Below, piece by piece: positions 44,001 to 56,764 of a stretch of 64,000 nt of DNA (position 1 is the first letter of the stretch; every line of letters begins with the position of its first letter). The position numbers and the translations under genes were made by a program. The notes under the pieces are model-generated. The model had not been told where the DNA came from, ran no database searches, and saw nothing but the letters and a program-made list of their open reading frames with translations. This DNA is from Crossaster papposus. Its lineage: Eukaryota > Echinodermata > Asteroidea > Velatida > Solasteridae. The DNA lies in the NCBI GenBank assembly GCA_037893245.1, contig JBAIAA010000262.1:2542001-2606000 (forward strand), read 5' to 3'.

Positions 44001-46186
44001 CAGTGAAGCAAAAATACCTCTTTAGCACAGCGAGGTTTTGGTCTTCGGACCTCTGGGTTATGGGCCCAGCACGTTCCCACTGCAACACTCTGCGTAACTA
44101 TTTTTAATGAAAATGAAATCACTATCAAGGAAATAATTATTCTGAGCAGACCGAGGTTGTGGTCATCCGAACTCTCGGTTACTGACCAAGAAAGTGTCTA
44201 CTTCGTCACTCTGAGTCGAGTACCTCAAGTCATACCAAAAACTTGTTAGCAGAGCGAGGTTTCGATCTTTGGACATCTTGGTTAAGGGCCCAGCACGCTC
44301 ACACTGCTCCACTCTACTTCATGTAAATTTAGAAACAGCAATCAAAATGAAAGCAGACATTATAAAAACATTCTAAAATATTTATTCAATTTGAATAACA
44401 GTGAAGCAAAAATACCTCTTTAGCACAGCGAGGTTTTGGTCTTCGGACCTCTGGGTTATGGGCCCAGCACGTTCCCACTGCAACACTCTGCGTAACTATT
44501 TTTAATGAAAATGAAATCACTATCAAGGAAATAATTATTCTGAGCAGACCGAGGTTGTGGTCATCCGAACTCTCGGTTACTGACCAAGAAAGTGTCTACT
44601 TCGTCACTCTGAGTCGAGTACCTCAAGTCATACCAAAAACTTGTTAGCAGAGCGAGGTTTCGATCTTTGGACATCTTGGTTAAGGGCCCAGCACGCTTCC
44701 ACTGCGCCACTCTGCTTCATGTGAATTTAGAAACAGCAAACAAAATTAAAGCAGACATTCTAAAAACATTCTAAAATATTTATTAAATTTGAATAACAGT
44801 GAAGCAAAAATACCTCTTTAGCAGAGCGAGGTTTTGGTCCTCGGACATCTGGGTTATGGGCCCAGCACGCTCACACTGCTCCAATCTACTTCATGTAAAT
44901 TTAGAAACAGCAAACAAAATGAAAGCAGACATTCTAAAAACATTCTAAAATATTTATTAAATTTGAATAACAGTGAAGCAAAAATACCTCTTTAGCAGAG
45001 CGAGGTTTTGGTCCTCGGACATCTGGGTTATGGGCCCAGCACGCTCACACTGCTCCACTCTACTTCATGTAAATTTAGAAACAGCAATCAAAATGAAAGC
45101 AGACATTATAAAAACATTTTAAAATATTTATTCAATTTGAATAACAGTGAAGCAAAAATACCTCTTTAGCACAGCGAGGTTTTGGTCTTCGGACCTCTGG
45201 GTTATGGGCCCAGCACGTTCCCACTGCAACACTCTGCGTAACTATTTTTAATGAAAATGAAATCACTATCAAGGAAATAATTATTCTGAGCAGACCGAGG
45301 TTGTGGTCATCCGAACTCTCGGTTACTGACCAAGAAAGTGTCTACTTCGTCACTCTGAGTCGAGTACCTCAAGTCATACCAAAAACTTGTTAGCAGAGCG
45401 AGGTTTCGATCTTTGGACATCTTGGTTAAGGGCCCAGCACGCTCACACTGCTCCACTCTACTTCATGTAAATTTAGAAACAGCAATCAAAATGAAAGCAG
45501 ACATTATAAAAACATTCTAAAATATTTATTCAATTTGAATAACAGTGAAGCAAAAATACCTCTTTAGCACAGCGAGGTTTTGGTCTTCGGACCTCTGGGT
45601 TATGGGCCCAGCACGTTCCCACTGCAACACTCTGCGTAACTATTTTTAATGAAAATGAAATCACTATCAAGGAAATAATTATTCTGAGCAGACCGAGGTT
45701 GTGGTCATCCGAACTCTCGGTTACTGACCAAGAAAGTGTCTACTTCGTCACTCTGAGTCGAGTACCTCAAGTCATACCAAAAACTTGTTAGCAGAGCGAG
45801 GTTTCGATCTTTGGACATCTTGGTTAAGGGCCCAGCACGCTTCCACTGCGCCACTCTACTTCATGTAAATTTAGAAACAGCAAACAAAATGAAAGCAGAC
45901 ATTCTAAAAACATTCTAAAATATTTATTAAATTTGAATAACAGTTAAGCAAATATACCTCTTTAGCAGAGCGAGGTTTTGGTCTTCGGACCTCTGGGTTA
46001 TTGGCCCAGCACGCTCCCACTGCAACACTCTGCGTAACTATTTTTAATGAAAATGAAATCACTATCAAGGAAATAATTATTCTGAGCAGACCGAGGTTGT
46101 GGTCATCCGAACTCTCGGTTACTGACCAAGAAAGTGTCTACTTCGTCACTCTGAGTCGAGTACCTCAAGTCATACCAAAAACTTGT

Positions 46187-46196
46187 TAGCAGAGCG
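46187..46196 (-). pseudogene. tRNA stub of 10 nt fused to the inner spacer
   Basis: TAGCAGAGCG runs straight into AAATGAAAATG. The unit is 158 bp instead of 230, a loss of exactly 72 bp. The same joint is at 47830, 49355 and 51630. Confidence 0.8.
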
Positions 46197-46344
46197 AAAT
46201 GAAAATGAAAATGAAATCACTATCAAGGACATAATTATCCTGAGCAGACCGAGGTTGTGGTCATCCGAACTCTCGGTTACTTACCAAGAAAGTGTCTACT
46301 TCGTCACTCTGAGTAGAGTACCTCAAGTCATACCAAAAACTTGT

Positions 46345-46416
46345 TAGCAGAGCGAGGTTTCGATCCTCGGACCTCTGGGTTATGGGCCCAGCACGCTTCC
46401 ACTGCGCCACTCTGCT
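46345..46416 (-). tRNA. tRNA-iMet (CAT), consensus copy
   Basis: Upstream (plus-strand sense) of it is a 158-bp unit with only a tRNA stub. T5 at 46335-46339. Confidence 0.95.
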
Positions 46417-47489
46417 TCATGTGAATTTAGAAACAAAAAACAAAATTAAAGCAGACATTCTAAAAACATTCTAAAATATGTATTACATTGGAATAACAGT
46501 GAAGCAAACAAAAACTCTTTAGCAGAACGAGGTTTTGGTCCTTGGACATCTGGGTTATGGGCCCAGCACGCTCACACTGCTCCACTCTACTTCATGTACA
46601 TTTAGAAACAGCAATCAAAATGAAAGCAGACATTATAAAAACATTCTAAAATATTTATTAAATTTGATTAACAGTGAAGCAAAAATACCACTTTAACAGA
46701 GCGAGGTTTTGGTCTTCGGACCTCTGGGTTATGTGCCAAGCACGCTCCCACTGCAACACTCTGCGTAACTATTTTTAATGAAAATGAAATCACTATCAAG
46801 GAAATAATTATCCTGAGCAGACCGAGGTTGTGGTCATCCGAACTCTCGGTTACTGACCAAGAAAGTGTCTACTTCGTCACTCTGAGTCGAGTACCTCAAG
46901 TCATACCAAAAACTTGTTATCAGAGCGAGGTTTCTATCCTCGGACCTCTGGGTTATGGGCCCAGCACGCTTCCACTGCGCTACTCGGCTTCATGTGAATT
47001 TAGAAACAGCAAACAAAATTAAATCAGACCTTCTAAAAACATTATAAAATATGTATTACATTTGATTAACAGTGAAGCAAAAATACCTCTTTAGCAGAGC
47101 GAGGTTTTGGTCCTCAGACCTCTGGGTTATGGGCCCAGCACGCTCCCACTGCTCCACTCTACTTCATGTAAATTTAGAAACAGCACACAAAATTAAAGCA
47201 GACATTCTAAAAACATTCTAAAATATTTAGTAAATTTGAATAACAGTGAAGCAAAAATACCACTTTAACAGAGCGAGGTTTTGGTCTTCGGACCTCTGGG
47301 TTATGTGCCCAGCACGCTCCCACTGCAACACTCTGCGTAACTATTTTTAATGAAAATGAAATCACTATCAAGGAAATAATTATCTTGAGCAGACCGAGGT
47401 TGTGGTCATCCGAACTCTCGGTTACTGACCAAGAAAGTGTCTACTTCGTCACTCTGAGTCGAGTACCTCAAGTCATACCAAAAACTTGA

Positions 47490-47505
47490 TAGCTCCACTC
47501 TACTT
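47490..47505 (-). pseudogene. Internally deleted iMet copy
   Basis: Only a few bases at each end of a tRNA remain (plus strand TAG then CTCCACTCTACT). About 57 bp of the body is gone. Confidence 0.7.
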
Positions 47506-48384
47506 CATGTAAATTTAGAAACAGCAAACAAAATGAAAGCAGACATTCTAAAAACATTCTAAAATATGTATTAAATGTGAATAACAGTGAAGAAAAATAC
47601 CTCTTTAGCAGAGCGAGGTTTTGGTCTTCGGACCTCTGGGTTATGGGCCCAGCACGTTCCCACTGCAACACTCTGCGTAACTATTTTTAATGAAAATGAA
47701 ATCACTATCAAGGAAATAATTATTCTGAGCAGACCGAGGTTGTGGTCATCCGAACTCTCGGGTACTGACCAAGAAAGTGTCTACTTCGTCACTCTGAGTC
47801 GAGTACCTCAAGTCATACCAAAAACTTGTTAGCAGAGCGAAATGAAAATGAAAATGAAATCACTATCAAGGACATAATTATCCTGAGCAGACCGAGGTTG
47901 TGGTCATCCGAAATATCGGTTACTGGCCAAGAAAGTGTCTACTTCGTCACTCTGAGTCGAGTACCTCAAGTCATACCAAAAACTTGTTAGCAGAGCGAGG
48001 TTTCGATCTTCGGACCTTGGGTTAAGGGCCCAGCACGCTTCCACTGCGCCACTCTACTTCATGTAAAGTTAGAAACAGCAAACAAAATGAAAGCAGACAT
48101 TCTAAAAACATTCTAAAATATGTATTACATTTGAATAACAGTGAAGCAAAAATACCTCTTTAGCAGAGCGAGGTTTTGGTCTTCGGACCTCTGGGTTAAG
48201 GGCCCAGCACGCTCCCACTGCACCACTCTGCGTAACTATTTTTAATGAAAATGAAATCACTATCAAGGACATAATTATCCTTAGCAGACCGAGGTTGCGG
48301 TCATCCAAAATATCGGTTACTGGCCAAGAAAGTGTCTATTTCGTCAATCTAAGTCGAGTACCTCAAGTCATACCCAAAACTTGT

Positions 48385-48456
48385 TAGCAGAGCGAGGTTT
48401 CGATTCTCGGACCTCTGGGTTATGGGCCCAGCACGCTTCCACTGCGCCACTCTGCT
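48385..48456 (-). tRNA. tRNA-iMet (CAT), G53A variant
   Basis: Single change, A53-C61 mismatch at the end of the T-stem and in the B box. Confidence 0.7.
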
Positions 48457-49512
48457 TCATGTGAATTTAGAAACAGCAAACAAAATTAAAGCAGACATTC
48501 TAAAAACATTCTAAAATATTTATTAAATTTGAATAACAGTGAAGCAAAAATACCTCTTTAGCAGAGCGAGGTTTTGGTCCTCGGACATCTGGGTTATGGG
48601 ACCAGCACGCTCACACTGCTCCACTCTACTTCATGTAAATTTAGAAACAGCAATCAAAATGAAAGCAGACATTATAAAAACATTCTAAAATATTTATTCA
48701 ATTTGAATAACAGTGAAGCAAAAATACCTCTTTAGCAGAGCGAGGTTTTGGTCTTCGGACCTCTGGGTTATGGGCCCAGCACGTTCCCACTGCAACACTC
48801 TGCGTAACTATTTTTAATGAAAATGAAATCACTATCAAGGAAATAATTATTCTGAGCAGACCGAGGTTGTGGTCATCCGAACTCTCGGTTACTGACCAAG
48901 AAAGTGTCTACTTCGTCACTCTGAGTCGAGTACCTCAAGTCATACCAAAAACTTGTTAGCAGAGCGAGGTTTCGATCTTTGGACATCTTGGTTAAGGGCC
49001 CAGCACGCTTCCACTGCGCCACTCTACTTCATGTAAATTTAGAAACAGCAAACAAAATGAAAGCAGACATTCTAAAAACATTCTAAAATATTTATTAAAT
49101 TTGAATAACAGTTAAGCAAATATACCTCTTTAGCAGAGCGAGATTTTGGTCTTCGGACCTCTGGGTTATTGGCCCAGCACGCTCCCACTGCAACACTCTG
49201 CGTAACTATTTTTAATGAAAATGAAATCACTATCAAGGAAATAATTATTCTGAGCAGACCGAGGTTGTGGTCATCCGAACTCTCGGTTACTGACCAAGAA
49301 AGTGTCTACTTCGTCACTCTGAGTCGAGTACCTCAAGCCATACCAAAAACTTGTTAGCAGAGCGAAATGAAAATGAAAATGAAATCACTATCAAGGACAT
49401 AATTATCCTGAGCAGACCGAGGTTGTGGTCATCCGAACTCTCGGTTACTTACCAAGAAAGTGTCTACTTCGTCACTCTGAGTAGAGTACCTCAAGTCATA
49501 CCAAAAACTTGT

Positions 49513-49584
49513 TAGCAGAGCGAGGTTTCGATCCTCGGACCTCTGGGTTATGGGCCCAGCACGCTTCCACTGCGCCACTCTGCT
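49513..49584 (-). tRNA. tRNA-iMet (CAT), consensus copy
   Basis: Partner of 46345, offset 3168 bp. T5 at 49503-49507. Confidence 0.95.
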
Positions 49585-50085
49585 TCATGTGAATTTAGAA
49601 ACAAAAAACAAAATTAAAGCAGACATTCTAAAAACATTCTAAAATATGTATTACATTGGAATAACAGTGAAGCAAACAAAAACTCTTTAGCAGAACGAGG
49701 TTTTGGTCCTTGGACATCTGGGTTATGGGCCCAGCACGCTCACACTGCTCCACTCTACTTCATGTACATTTAGAAACAGCAATCAAAATGAAAGCAGACA
49801 TTATAAAAACATTCTAAAATATTTATTCAATTTGAATAACAGTGAAGCAAACATACCTCTTTAGCAGAGCGAGGTTTTGGTCTTCGGACCTCTGGGTTAT
49901 GGGCCCAGCACGTTCCCACTGCAACACTCTGAGTAACTATTTTTAATGAAAATGAAATCACTATCAACGAAACAATTATCCTGAGCAGACCGAGGTTGTG
50001 GTCATCCGAACTCTCGGTTACTGACCAAGAAAGTGTCTACTTCGTCACTCTGAGTCGAGTATCTCAAGTCATACCAAAAACTTGT

Positions 50086-50157
50086 TATCAGAGCGAGGTT
50101 TCGATCCTCGGACCTCTGGGTTATGGGCCCAGCACGCTTCCACTGCGCCACTCTGCT
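50086..50157 (-). tRNA. tRNA-iMet (CAT), C71A variant
   Basis: Single change, G2-A71 mismatch in the acceptor stem. Confidence 0.7.
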
Positions 50158-50831
50158 TCATGTGAATTTAGAAACAGCAAACAAAATGAAAGCAGACATT
50201 CTAAAAACATTCTAAAATATTTATTAAATGTGAATAACAGTGAAGCAAAAATACCTCTTTAGCAGAGCGAGGTTTTGGTCTTCGGACCTCTGGGTTATGG
50301 TCCATGCACGCTCCCACTGCTCCACTCTACTTCATGTAAATTTAGAAACAGCAAACAAAATGAAAGCATACATTCTAAAAACATTCTAAAATATGTATTA
50401 AATGTGAATAACAGTGAAGCAAAAATACCTCTTTAGCAGAGCGAGGTTTCGATCTTTGGACATCTGGGTTAAGGGCCCAGCACACTTCCACTGCGCCACT
50501 CTACTTCATGTAAAGTTAGAAACAGCAAACAAAATGAAAGCAGACATTCTAAAAACATTCTAAAATATTTATTAAATTAGAATAACAGTTAAGCAAAAAT
50601 CCCTCTTTAGCAGAGCGAGGTTTTGGTCTTCGGACCTCTGGGTTATGGGCCCAGCACGCTCCCACTGCAACACTCTGCGTAACTATTTTTAATGAAAATG
50701 AAATCACTATCAAGGAAATAATTATCCTGAGCAGACCGAGGTTGTGGTCATCCGAACCCTCGGTTACTGACCAAGAAAGTGTCTACTTCGTCACTCTGAG
50801 TCGAGTACCTCAAGTCATACCACAAACTTGT

Positions 50832-50903
50832 TAGCAGAGCGAGGTTTCGATCCTCGGACCTCTGGGTTATGGGCCCAGCACGCTTCCACTGCGCCACTCT
50901 ACT
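50832..50903 (-). tRNA. tRNA-iMet (CAT), U3 variant, weak terminator
   Basis: C3U gives U3:G70 wobble. The downstream T run is cut to T3. Confidence 0.75.
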
Positions 50904-51787
50904 TCATGTAAAGTTAGAAACAGCAAACAAAATGAAAGCAGACATTCTAAAAACATTCTAAAATATGTATTAAATTTGAATAACAGTTAAGCAAAAATCC
51001 CTCTTTAGCAGAGAGAGGTTTTGGTCTTTGGACCTCTGGGTTATGGGCCCAGCTCGCTCCCACTGCAACACTCTGCGTAACTATTTTTAATGAAAATGAA
51101 ATCACTATCAAGGAAATAATTATCCTGAGCAGACCGAGGTTGCGGTCATCCGAACTCTCGGTTACTGACCAAGAAAGTGTCTACTTCGTCACTCTGAGTC
51201 GAGTACCTCAAGTCATACCAAAAACTTGTTAGCAGAGCGAGGTTTCGATCCTCGGACCTCTGGGCTATGGGCCCAGCACGCTTTCACTGCGCCACTCTGC
51301 TTCATGTGAATTTAGAAACAGCAAACAAAATGAAAGCAGTCATTCTAAAAACATTCTAAAATATTTATTAAATTTTAATAACAGTGAAGCAAAAATACCT
51401 CTTTAGCAGAGCGAGGTTTTGGTCTTCGGACCTCTGGGTTATGGGCCCAGCACGCTCCCACTGCAACACTCTGCGTAACTATTTTTAATGAAAATAAAAA
51501 ATCACTATCAAGGAAATAATTATTCTGAGCAGACCGAGGTTGTGGTCATCCGAACTCTCGGTTACTGACCAAGAAAGTGTCTACTTCGTCACTCTGAGTC
51601 GAGTACCTCAAGTCATACCAAAAACTTGTTAGCAGAGCGAAATAAAAATGAAAATGAAATCACTATCAAGGACATAATTATCCTGAGCAGACCGAGGTTG
51701 TGGTCATCCGAACCCTCGGTTACTGACCAAGAAAGTGTCTACTTCGTCACTCTGAGTCGAGTACCTCAAGTCATACCACAAACTTGT

Positions 51788-51859
51788 TAGCAGAGCGAGG
51801 TTTCGATCCTCGGACCTCTGGGTTATGGGCCCAGCACGCTTCCACTGCGCCACTCTACT
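51788..51859 (-). tRNA. tRNA-iMet (CAT), U3 variant, weak terminator
   Basis: Same body and same shortened T run as 50832. Confidence 0.75.
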
Positions 51860-52359
51860 TCATGTAAAGTTAGAAACAACAAACAAAATGAAAGCAGACA
51901 TTCTAAAAACATTCTAAAATATTTATTAAATTTGAATAACAGTTAAGCAAAAATCCCTCTTTAGCAGAACGAGGTTTTGGTCCTCGGACATCTGGGTTAT
52001 GGGCCCAGCACGCTCACACTGCTCCACTCTACTTCATGTAAATTTAGAAACAGCAATCAAAATGAAAGCAGACATTCTGAAAACATTCTAAAATATTTAT
52101 TAAATTTGAATAACAGTGAAGCAAAAATACCTCTTTAGCAGAGCGAGGTTTTGGTCTTCGAACCTCTGGGTTATGGGCCCAGCACGTTCCCACTGCAACA
52201 CTCTGCATAACTATTTTAAATGAAAATGAAATCACTATCAAGGAAATAATTATTCTGAGCAGACCGAGGTTGTGGTCATCCGAACTCTCGGTTACTTACC
52301 AAGAAAGTGTCTACTTCGTCACTCTGAATCGAGTACCTCAAGTCATACCAAAAACTTGT

Positions 52360-52431
52360 TAGCAGAGCGAGGTTTCGATCCTCGGACCTCTGGGTTATGG
52401 GCCCAGCACGCTTCCACTGCGCCACTCTGCT
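52360..52431 (-). tRNA. tRNA-iMet (CAT), last consensus copy of the window
   Basis: Perfect body. T5 at 52350-52354. No perfect copy is found in the 11.6 kb after it. Confidence 0.95.
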
Positions 52432-53336
52432 TCATGTGAATTTAGAAACAGCAAACAAAATTAAAGCAGACATTCTAAAAAACATTCTAAAATATGTATT
52501 ACATTTGAATAACAGTGAAGCAAAAATACCACTTTAGCAGAACGAGGTTTTGGTCCTCGGACATCTGGGTTATGGGCCCAGCACGCTCACACTGCTCCAC
52601 TATACTTCATGTAAATTTAGAAACAGCAATCAAAATTAAAGCAGACATTCTAAAAAACATTCTAAAATATGTATTACATTTGAATAACAGTGAAGCAAAA
52701 ATACCTCTTTAGCAGAGCGAGGTTTTGGTCTTCGGATCTCTGGGTTATGGGCCCTGCACGCTCCCACTGCAACACTCTGCGTAACTATTTTTAATGAAAA
52801 TGAAATCACTATCAAGGAAATAATTATTCTGAGCAGACCGAGGTTGTGGTCATCCGAACTCTCAGTTACTGATCAAGAAAGTGTCTAATTCGTCACTGTG
52901 AGTCGAGTACCTCAAGTCATACCAAAAACCTGTTAGCAGAGCGAGGTTTCGATTCTCGGACCTCTGGGTTATGGGCCCAGCACGCTTCCACTGTGCCACT
53001 CTGCTTCATGTGAATTTAGAAACAGCAAACAAATTAAAGCAGACATTATAAAAACATTCTAAAATAGTTATTATATTTGAATAACAGTGAAGCAAACATA
53101 CCTCTTTAGCAGAGCGAAGATTTGGTCTTCGGACCTCTGGGTTATGGGCCCAGCACGCAACCACTGCACCACTCTGCATAACTATTTTTAATGAAAATGA
53201 AAATGAAATCACTATCAAGGAAATAATTATCCTGAGCAGACCGAGGTTGTGGTCATCAGAACTCTCAGTTACTGACCAAGAAAGTGTCTACTTCGTCACT
53301 CTGAGTCGTGTACCTCAAGTCATACCAAAAACATGT

Positions 53337-56300
53337 TAGCAGAGCGAGGTTTCGATCTTCGGACCTCTGGGTTAAGGACCCAACACGCTTCCACTGCGCC
53401 ACTCTGCTTCATATAAATTTAGAAACAGCAAACGAATGGAAAGCAGACATTCTAAAAACATTTTAAAATATTTATTACATTTGAATAACAGTGAAGCAAA
53501 AATACCTCTTTAGCAGAGCGAGGTTTTGGTCCTCAGACCTCTGGGTTGTGTGCCTAGCACGCTCCCACTGCTCCACTTTACTTCATGTAAATTTAGAAAC
53601 AGCAAACAAAATGAAAGCAGACATTCTAAAAACATTTTAAAATATGTATTAAATTTGAATAACAGTGAAGCAAAAATACCTCTTTAGCAGAGCGAGGTTT
53701 TGGTCTTCGGACCTCTGGGTTATGGGCCCAGCACGCTCCCACTGCAACACTCTGCGTAACTATTTTTAATGAAAATGAAATCACTATCAAGGAAATAATT
53801 ATTCTTAGCAGACCGAGGTTGTGGTCATCCGAACTCTCGGTTACTGATCAAGAAAGTGTCTAATTCGTCACTGTGAGTCGAGTACCTCAAGTCATACCAA
53901 AAACCTGTTAGCAGAGCGAGGTTTCGATTCTCGGACCTCTGGGTTATGGGCCCAGCACGCTTCCACTGTGCCACTCTGCTTCATGTGAATTTAGAAACAG
54001 CAAACAAATTAAAGCAGACATTCTAAAAACATTCTAAAATAGTTATTATATTTGAATAACAGTGAAGCAAACATACCTCTTTAGCAGAGCGAAGATTTGG
54101 TCTTCGGACCTCTGGGTTATGGGCCCAGCACGCAACCACTGCACCACTCTGCATAACTATTTTTAATGAAAATGAAATCACTATCAAGGAAATAATTATC
54201 CTGAGCAGACCGAGGTTGTGGTCATCCGAACTCTCAGTTACTGACCAAGAAAGTGTCTACTTCGTCACTCTGAGTCGTGTACCTCAAGTCATACCAAAAA
54301 CATGTTAGCAGAGCGAGGTTTCGATCTTCGGACCTCTGGGTTAAGGACCCAACACGCTTCCACTGCGCCACTCTGCTTCATATAAATTTAGAAACAGCAA
54401 ACGAATGGAAAGCAGACATTCTAAAAACATTTTAAAATATTTATTACATTTGAATAACAGTGAAGCAAAAATACCTCTTTAGCAGAGCGAGGTTTTGGTC
54501 CTCAGACCTCTGGTTGTGTGCCTAGCACGCTCCCACTGCTCCACTTTACTTCATGTAAATTTAGAAACAGCAAACAAAATGAAAGCAGACATTCTAAAAA
54601 CATTTTAACATATTTATTACATTTGAATAACAGTGAAGCAAAAATACCTCTTTAGCAGAGCGAGGTTTTGGTCCTCAGACCTCTGGGTTGTGTGCCTAGC
54701 ACGCTCACACTGCTCCACTTTACTTCATGTAAATTTAGAAACAGCAAACAAAATGAAAGCAGACATTCTAAAAACATTCTAAAATATGTATTAAATTTGA
54801 ATAACAGTGAAGCAAAAATACCTCTTTAGCAGAGCGAGGTTTTGGTCTTCGGACCTCTGGGTTATGGGCCCAGCACGCTCCCACAGCAACACTCTGCGTA
54901 ACTATTTTTAATGAAAATGAAATCACTATCAAGGAAATAATTATCCTGAGCAGACCGAGATTGTGGTCATCCGAACTCTCCGTTACTGATCAAGAAAGTG
55001 TCTAATTCGTCACTGTGAGTCGAGTACCTCAAGTCATACCAAAAACATGTTAGCAGAGCGAGGTTTCGATCTTCGGACCTCTGGGTTAAGGACCCAACAC
55101 GCTTCCACTGCGCCACTCTGCTTCATATAAATTTAGAAACAGCAAACGAATGGAAAGCAGACATTCTAAAAACATTTTAAAATATTTATTACATTTGAAT
55201 AACAGTGAAGCAAAAATACCTCTTTAGCAGAGCGAGGTTTTGGTCCTCAGACCTCTGGGTTGTGTGCCTAGCACGCTCCCACTGCTCCACTTTACTTCAT
55301 GTAAATTTAGAAACAGCAAACAAAATGAAAGCAGACATTCTAAAAACATTTTAAAATATGTATTAAATTTGAATAACAGTGAAGCAAAAATACCTCTTTA
55401 GCAGAGCGAGGTTTTGGTCTTCGGACCTCTGGGTTATGGGCCCAGCACGCTCCCACTGCAACACTCTGCGCAACTATTTTTAATGAAAATGAAATCACTA
55501 TCAAGGAAATAATTATTCTTAGCAGACCGAGGTTGTGGTCATCCGAACTCTCGGTTACTGATCAAGAAAGTGTCTAATTCGTCACTGTGAGTCGAGTACC
55601 TCAAGTCATACCAAAAACCTGTTAGCAGAGCGAGGTTTCGATTCTCGGACCTCTGGGTTATTGGCCCAGCACGCTTCCACTGTGCCACTCTGCTTCATGT
55701 GAATTTAGAAACAGCAAACAAATTAAAGCAGACATTCTAAAAACATTCTAAAATAGTTATTATATTTGAATAACAGTGAAGCAAACATACCTCTTTAGCA
55801 GAGCGAAGATTTGGTCTTCGGACCTCTGGGTTATGGGCCCAGCACGCAACCACTGCACCACTCTGCATAACTATTTTTAATGAAAATGAAATCACTATCA
55901 AGGAAATAATTATCCTGAGCAGACCGAGGTTGTGGTCATCCGAACTCTCAGTTACTGACCAAGAAAGTGTCTACTTCGTCACTCTGAGTCGTGTACCTCA
56001 AGTCATACCAAAAACATGTTAGCAGAGCGAGGTTTCGATCTTCGGACCTCTGGGTTAAGGACCCAACACGCTTCCACTGCGCCACTCTGCTTCATATAAA
56101 TTTAGAAACAGCAAACGAATGGAAAGCAGACATTCTAAAAACATTTTAAAATATTTATTACATTTGAATAACAGTGAAGCAAAAATACCTCTTTAGCAGA
56201 GCGAGGTTTTGGTCCTCAGACCTCTGGTTGTGTGCCTAGCACGCTCCCACTGCTCCACTTTACTTCATGTAAATTTAGAAACAGCAAACAAAATGAAAGC

Positions 56301-56764
56301 AGACATTCTAAAAACATTTTAACATATTTATTACATTTGAATAACAGTGAAGCAAAAATACCTCTTTAGCAGAGCGAGGTTTTGGTCCTCAGACCTCTGG
56401 GTTGTGTGCCTAGCACGCTCACACTGCTCCACTTTACTTCATGTAAATTTAGAAACAGCAAACAAAATGAAAGCAGACATTCTAAAAACATTCTAAAATA
56501 TGTATTAAATTTGAATAACAGTGAAGCAAAAATACCTCTTTAGCAGAGCGAGGTTTTGGTCTTCGGACCTCTGGGTTATGGGCCCAGCACGCTCCCACAG
56601 CAACACTCTGCGTAACTATTTTTAATGAAAATGAAATCACTATCAAGGAAATAATTATCCTGAGCAGACCGAGATTGTGGTCATCCGAACTCTCCGTTAC
56701 TGATCAAGAAAGTGTCTAATTCGTCACTGTGAGTCGAGTACCTCAAGTCATACCAAAAACCTGT
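53337..56764 (-). repeat. Higher-order repeat, 1714 bp, two copies
   Basis: 53337-55050 and 55051-56764 share the CTT tRNA with plus-strand AAGGACCCAACACG, the class 2 copies with GTGTGCCTAGC and the GCAACCACTGCACC class 3 copies. Inside, the steps alternate 969 and 745 bp. Confidence 0.8.

Larger units (their letters stand above)
45789..49861 (-). repeat. Repeated segment, offset 3168 bp, including truncated fusion units
   Basis: 45789, 45963, 46187, 46345 and 46520 match 48957, 49131, 49355, 49513 and 49688 in order and variants, including the 10-nt tRNA stub and the GAACGAGG class 2 copy. Confidence 0.75.
41037..52933 (-). repeat. tRNA-iMet tandem array, block D (CTT-anticodon variants, truncated fusions)
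   Basis: Class 2 starts: 41387, 41561, 42133, 42307, 43675, 43849, 44819, 44993, 46520, 47092, 48559, 49688, 50260, 51962, 52535. Class 3 starts: 41735, 42481, 42879, 43277, 44023, 44421, 45167, 45565, 45963, 46694, 47266, 47606, 48161, 48733, 49131, 49862, 50608, 51006, 51404, 52136, 52710. Class 1-derived copies with anticodon CTT: 41213, 41959, 42705, 43103, 43501, 44247, 44645, 45391, 45789, 47988, 48957, 50434. Of these 42705, 44247 and 45391 have a class 2-like 5' half. Other decayed class 1: 46918 (acceptor and T-loop hits) and 51230 (A38G, G19A). Copies 43277, 45963 and 49131 are class 3 with anticodon AAT. A partial class 3 tRNA (41037-41058) starts the block, fused to the inverted segment. 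Confidence 0.93.
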
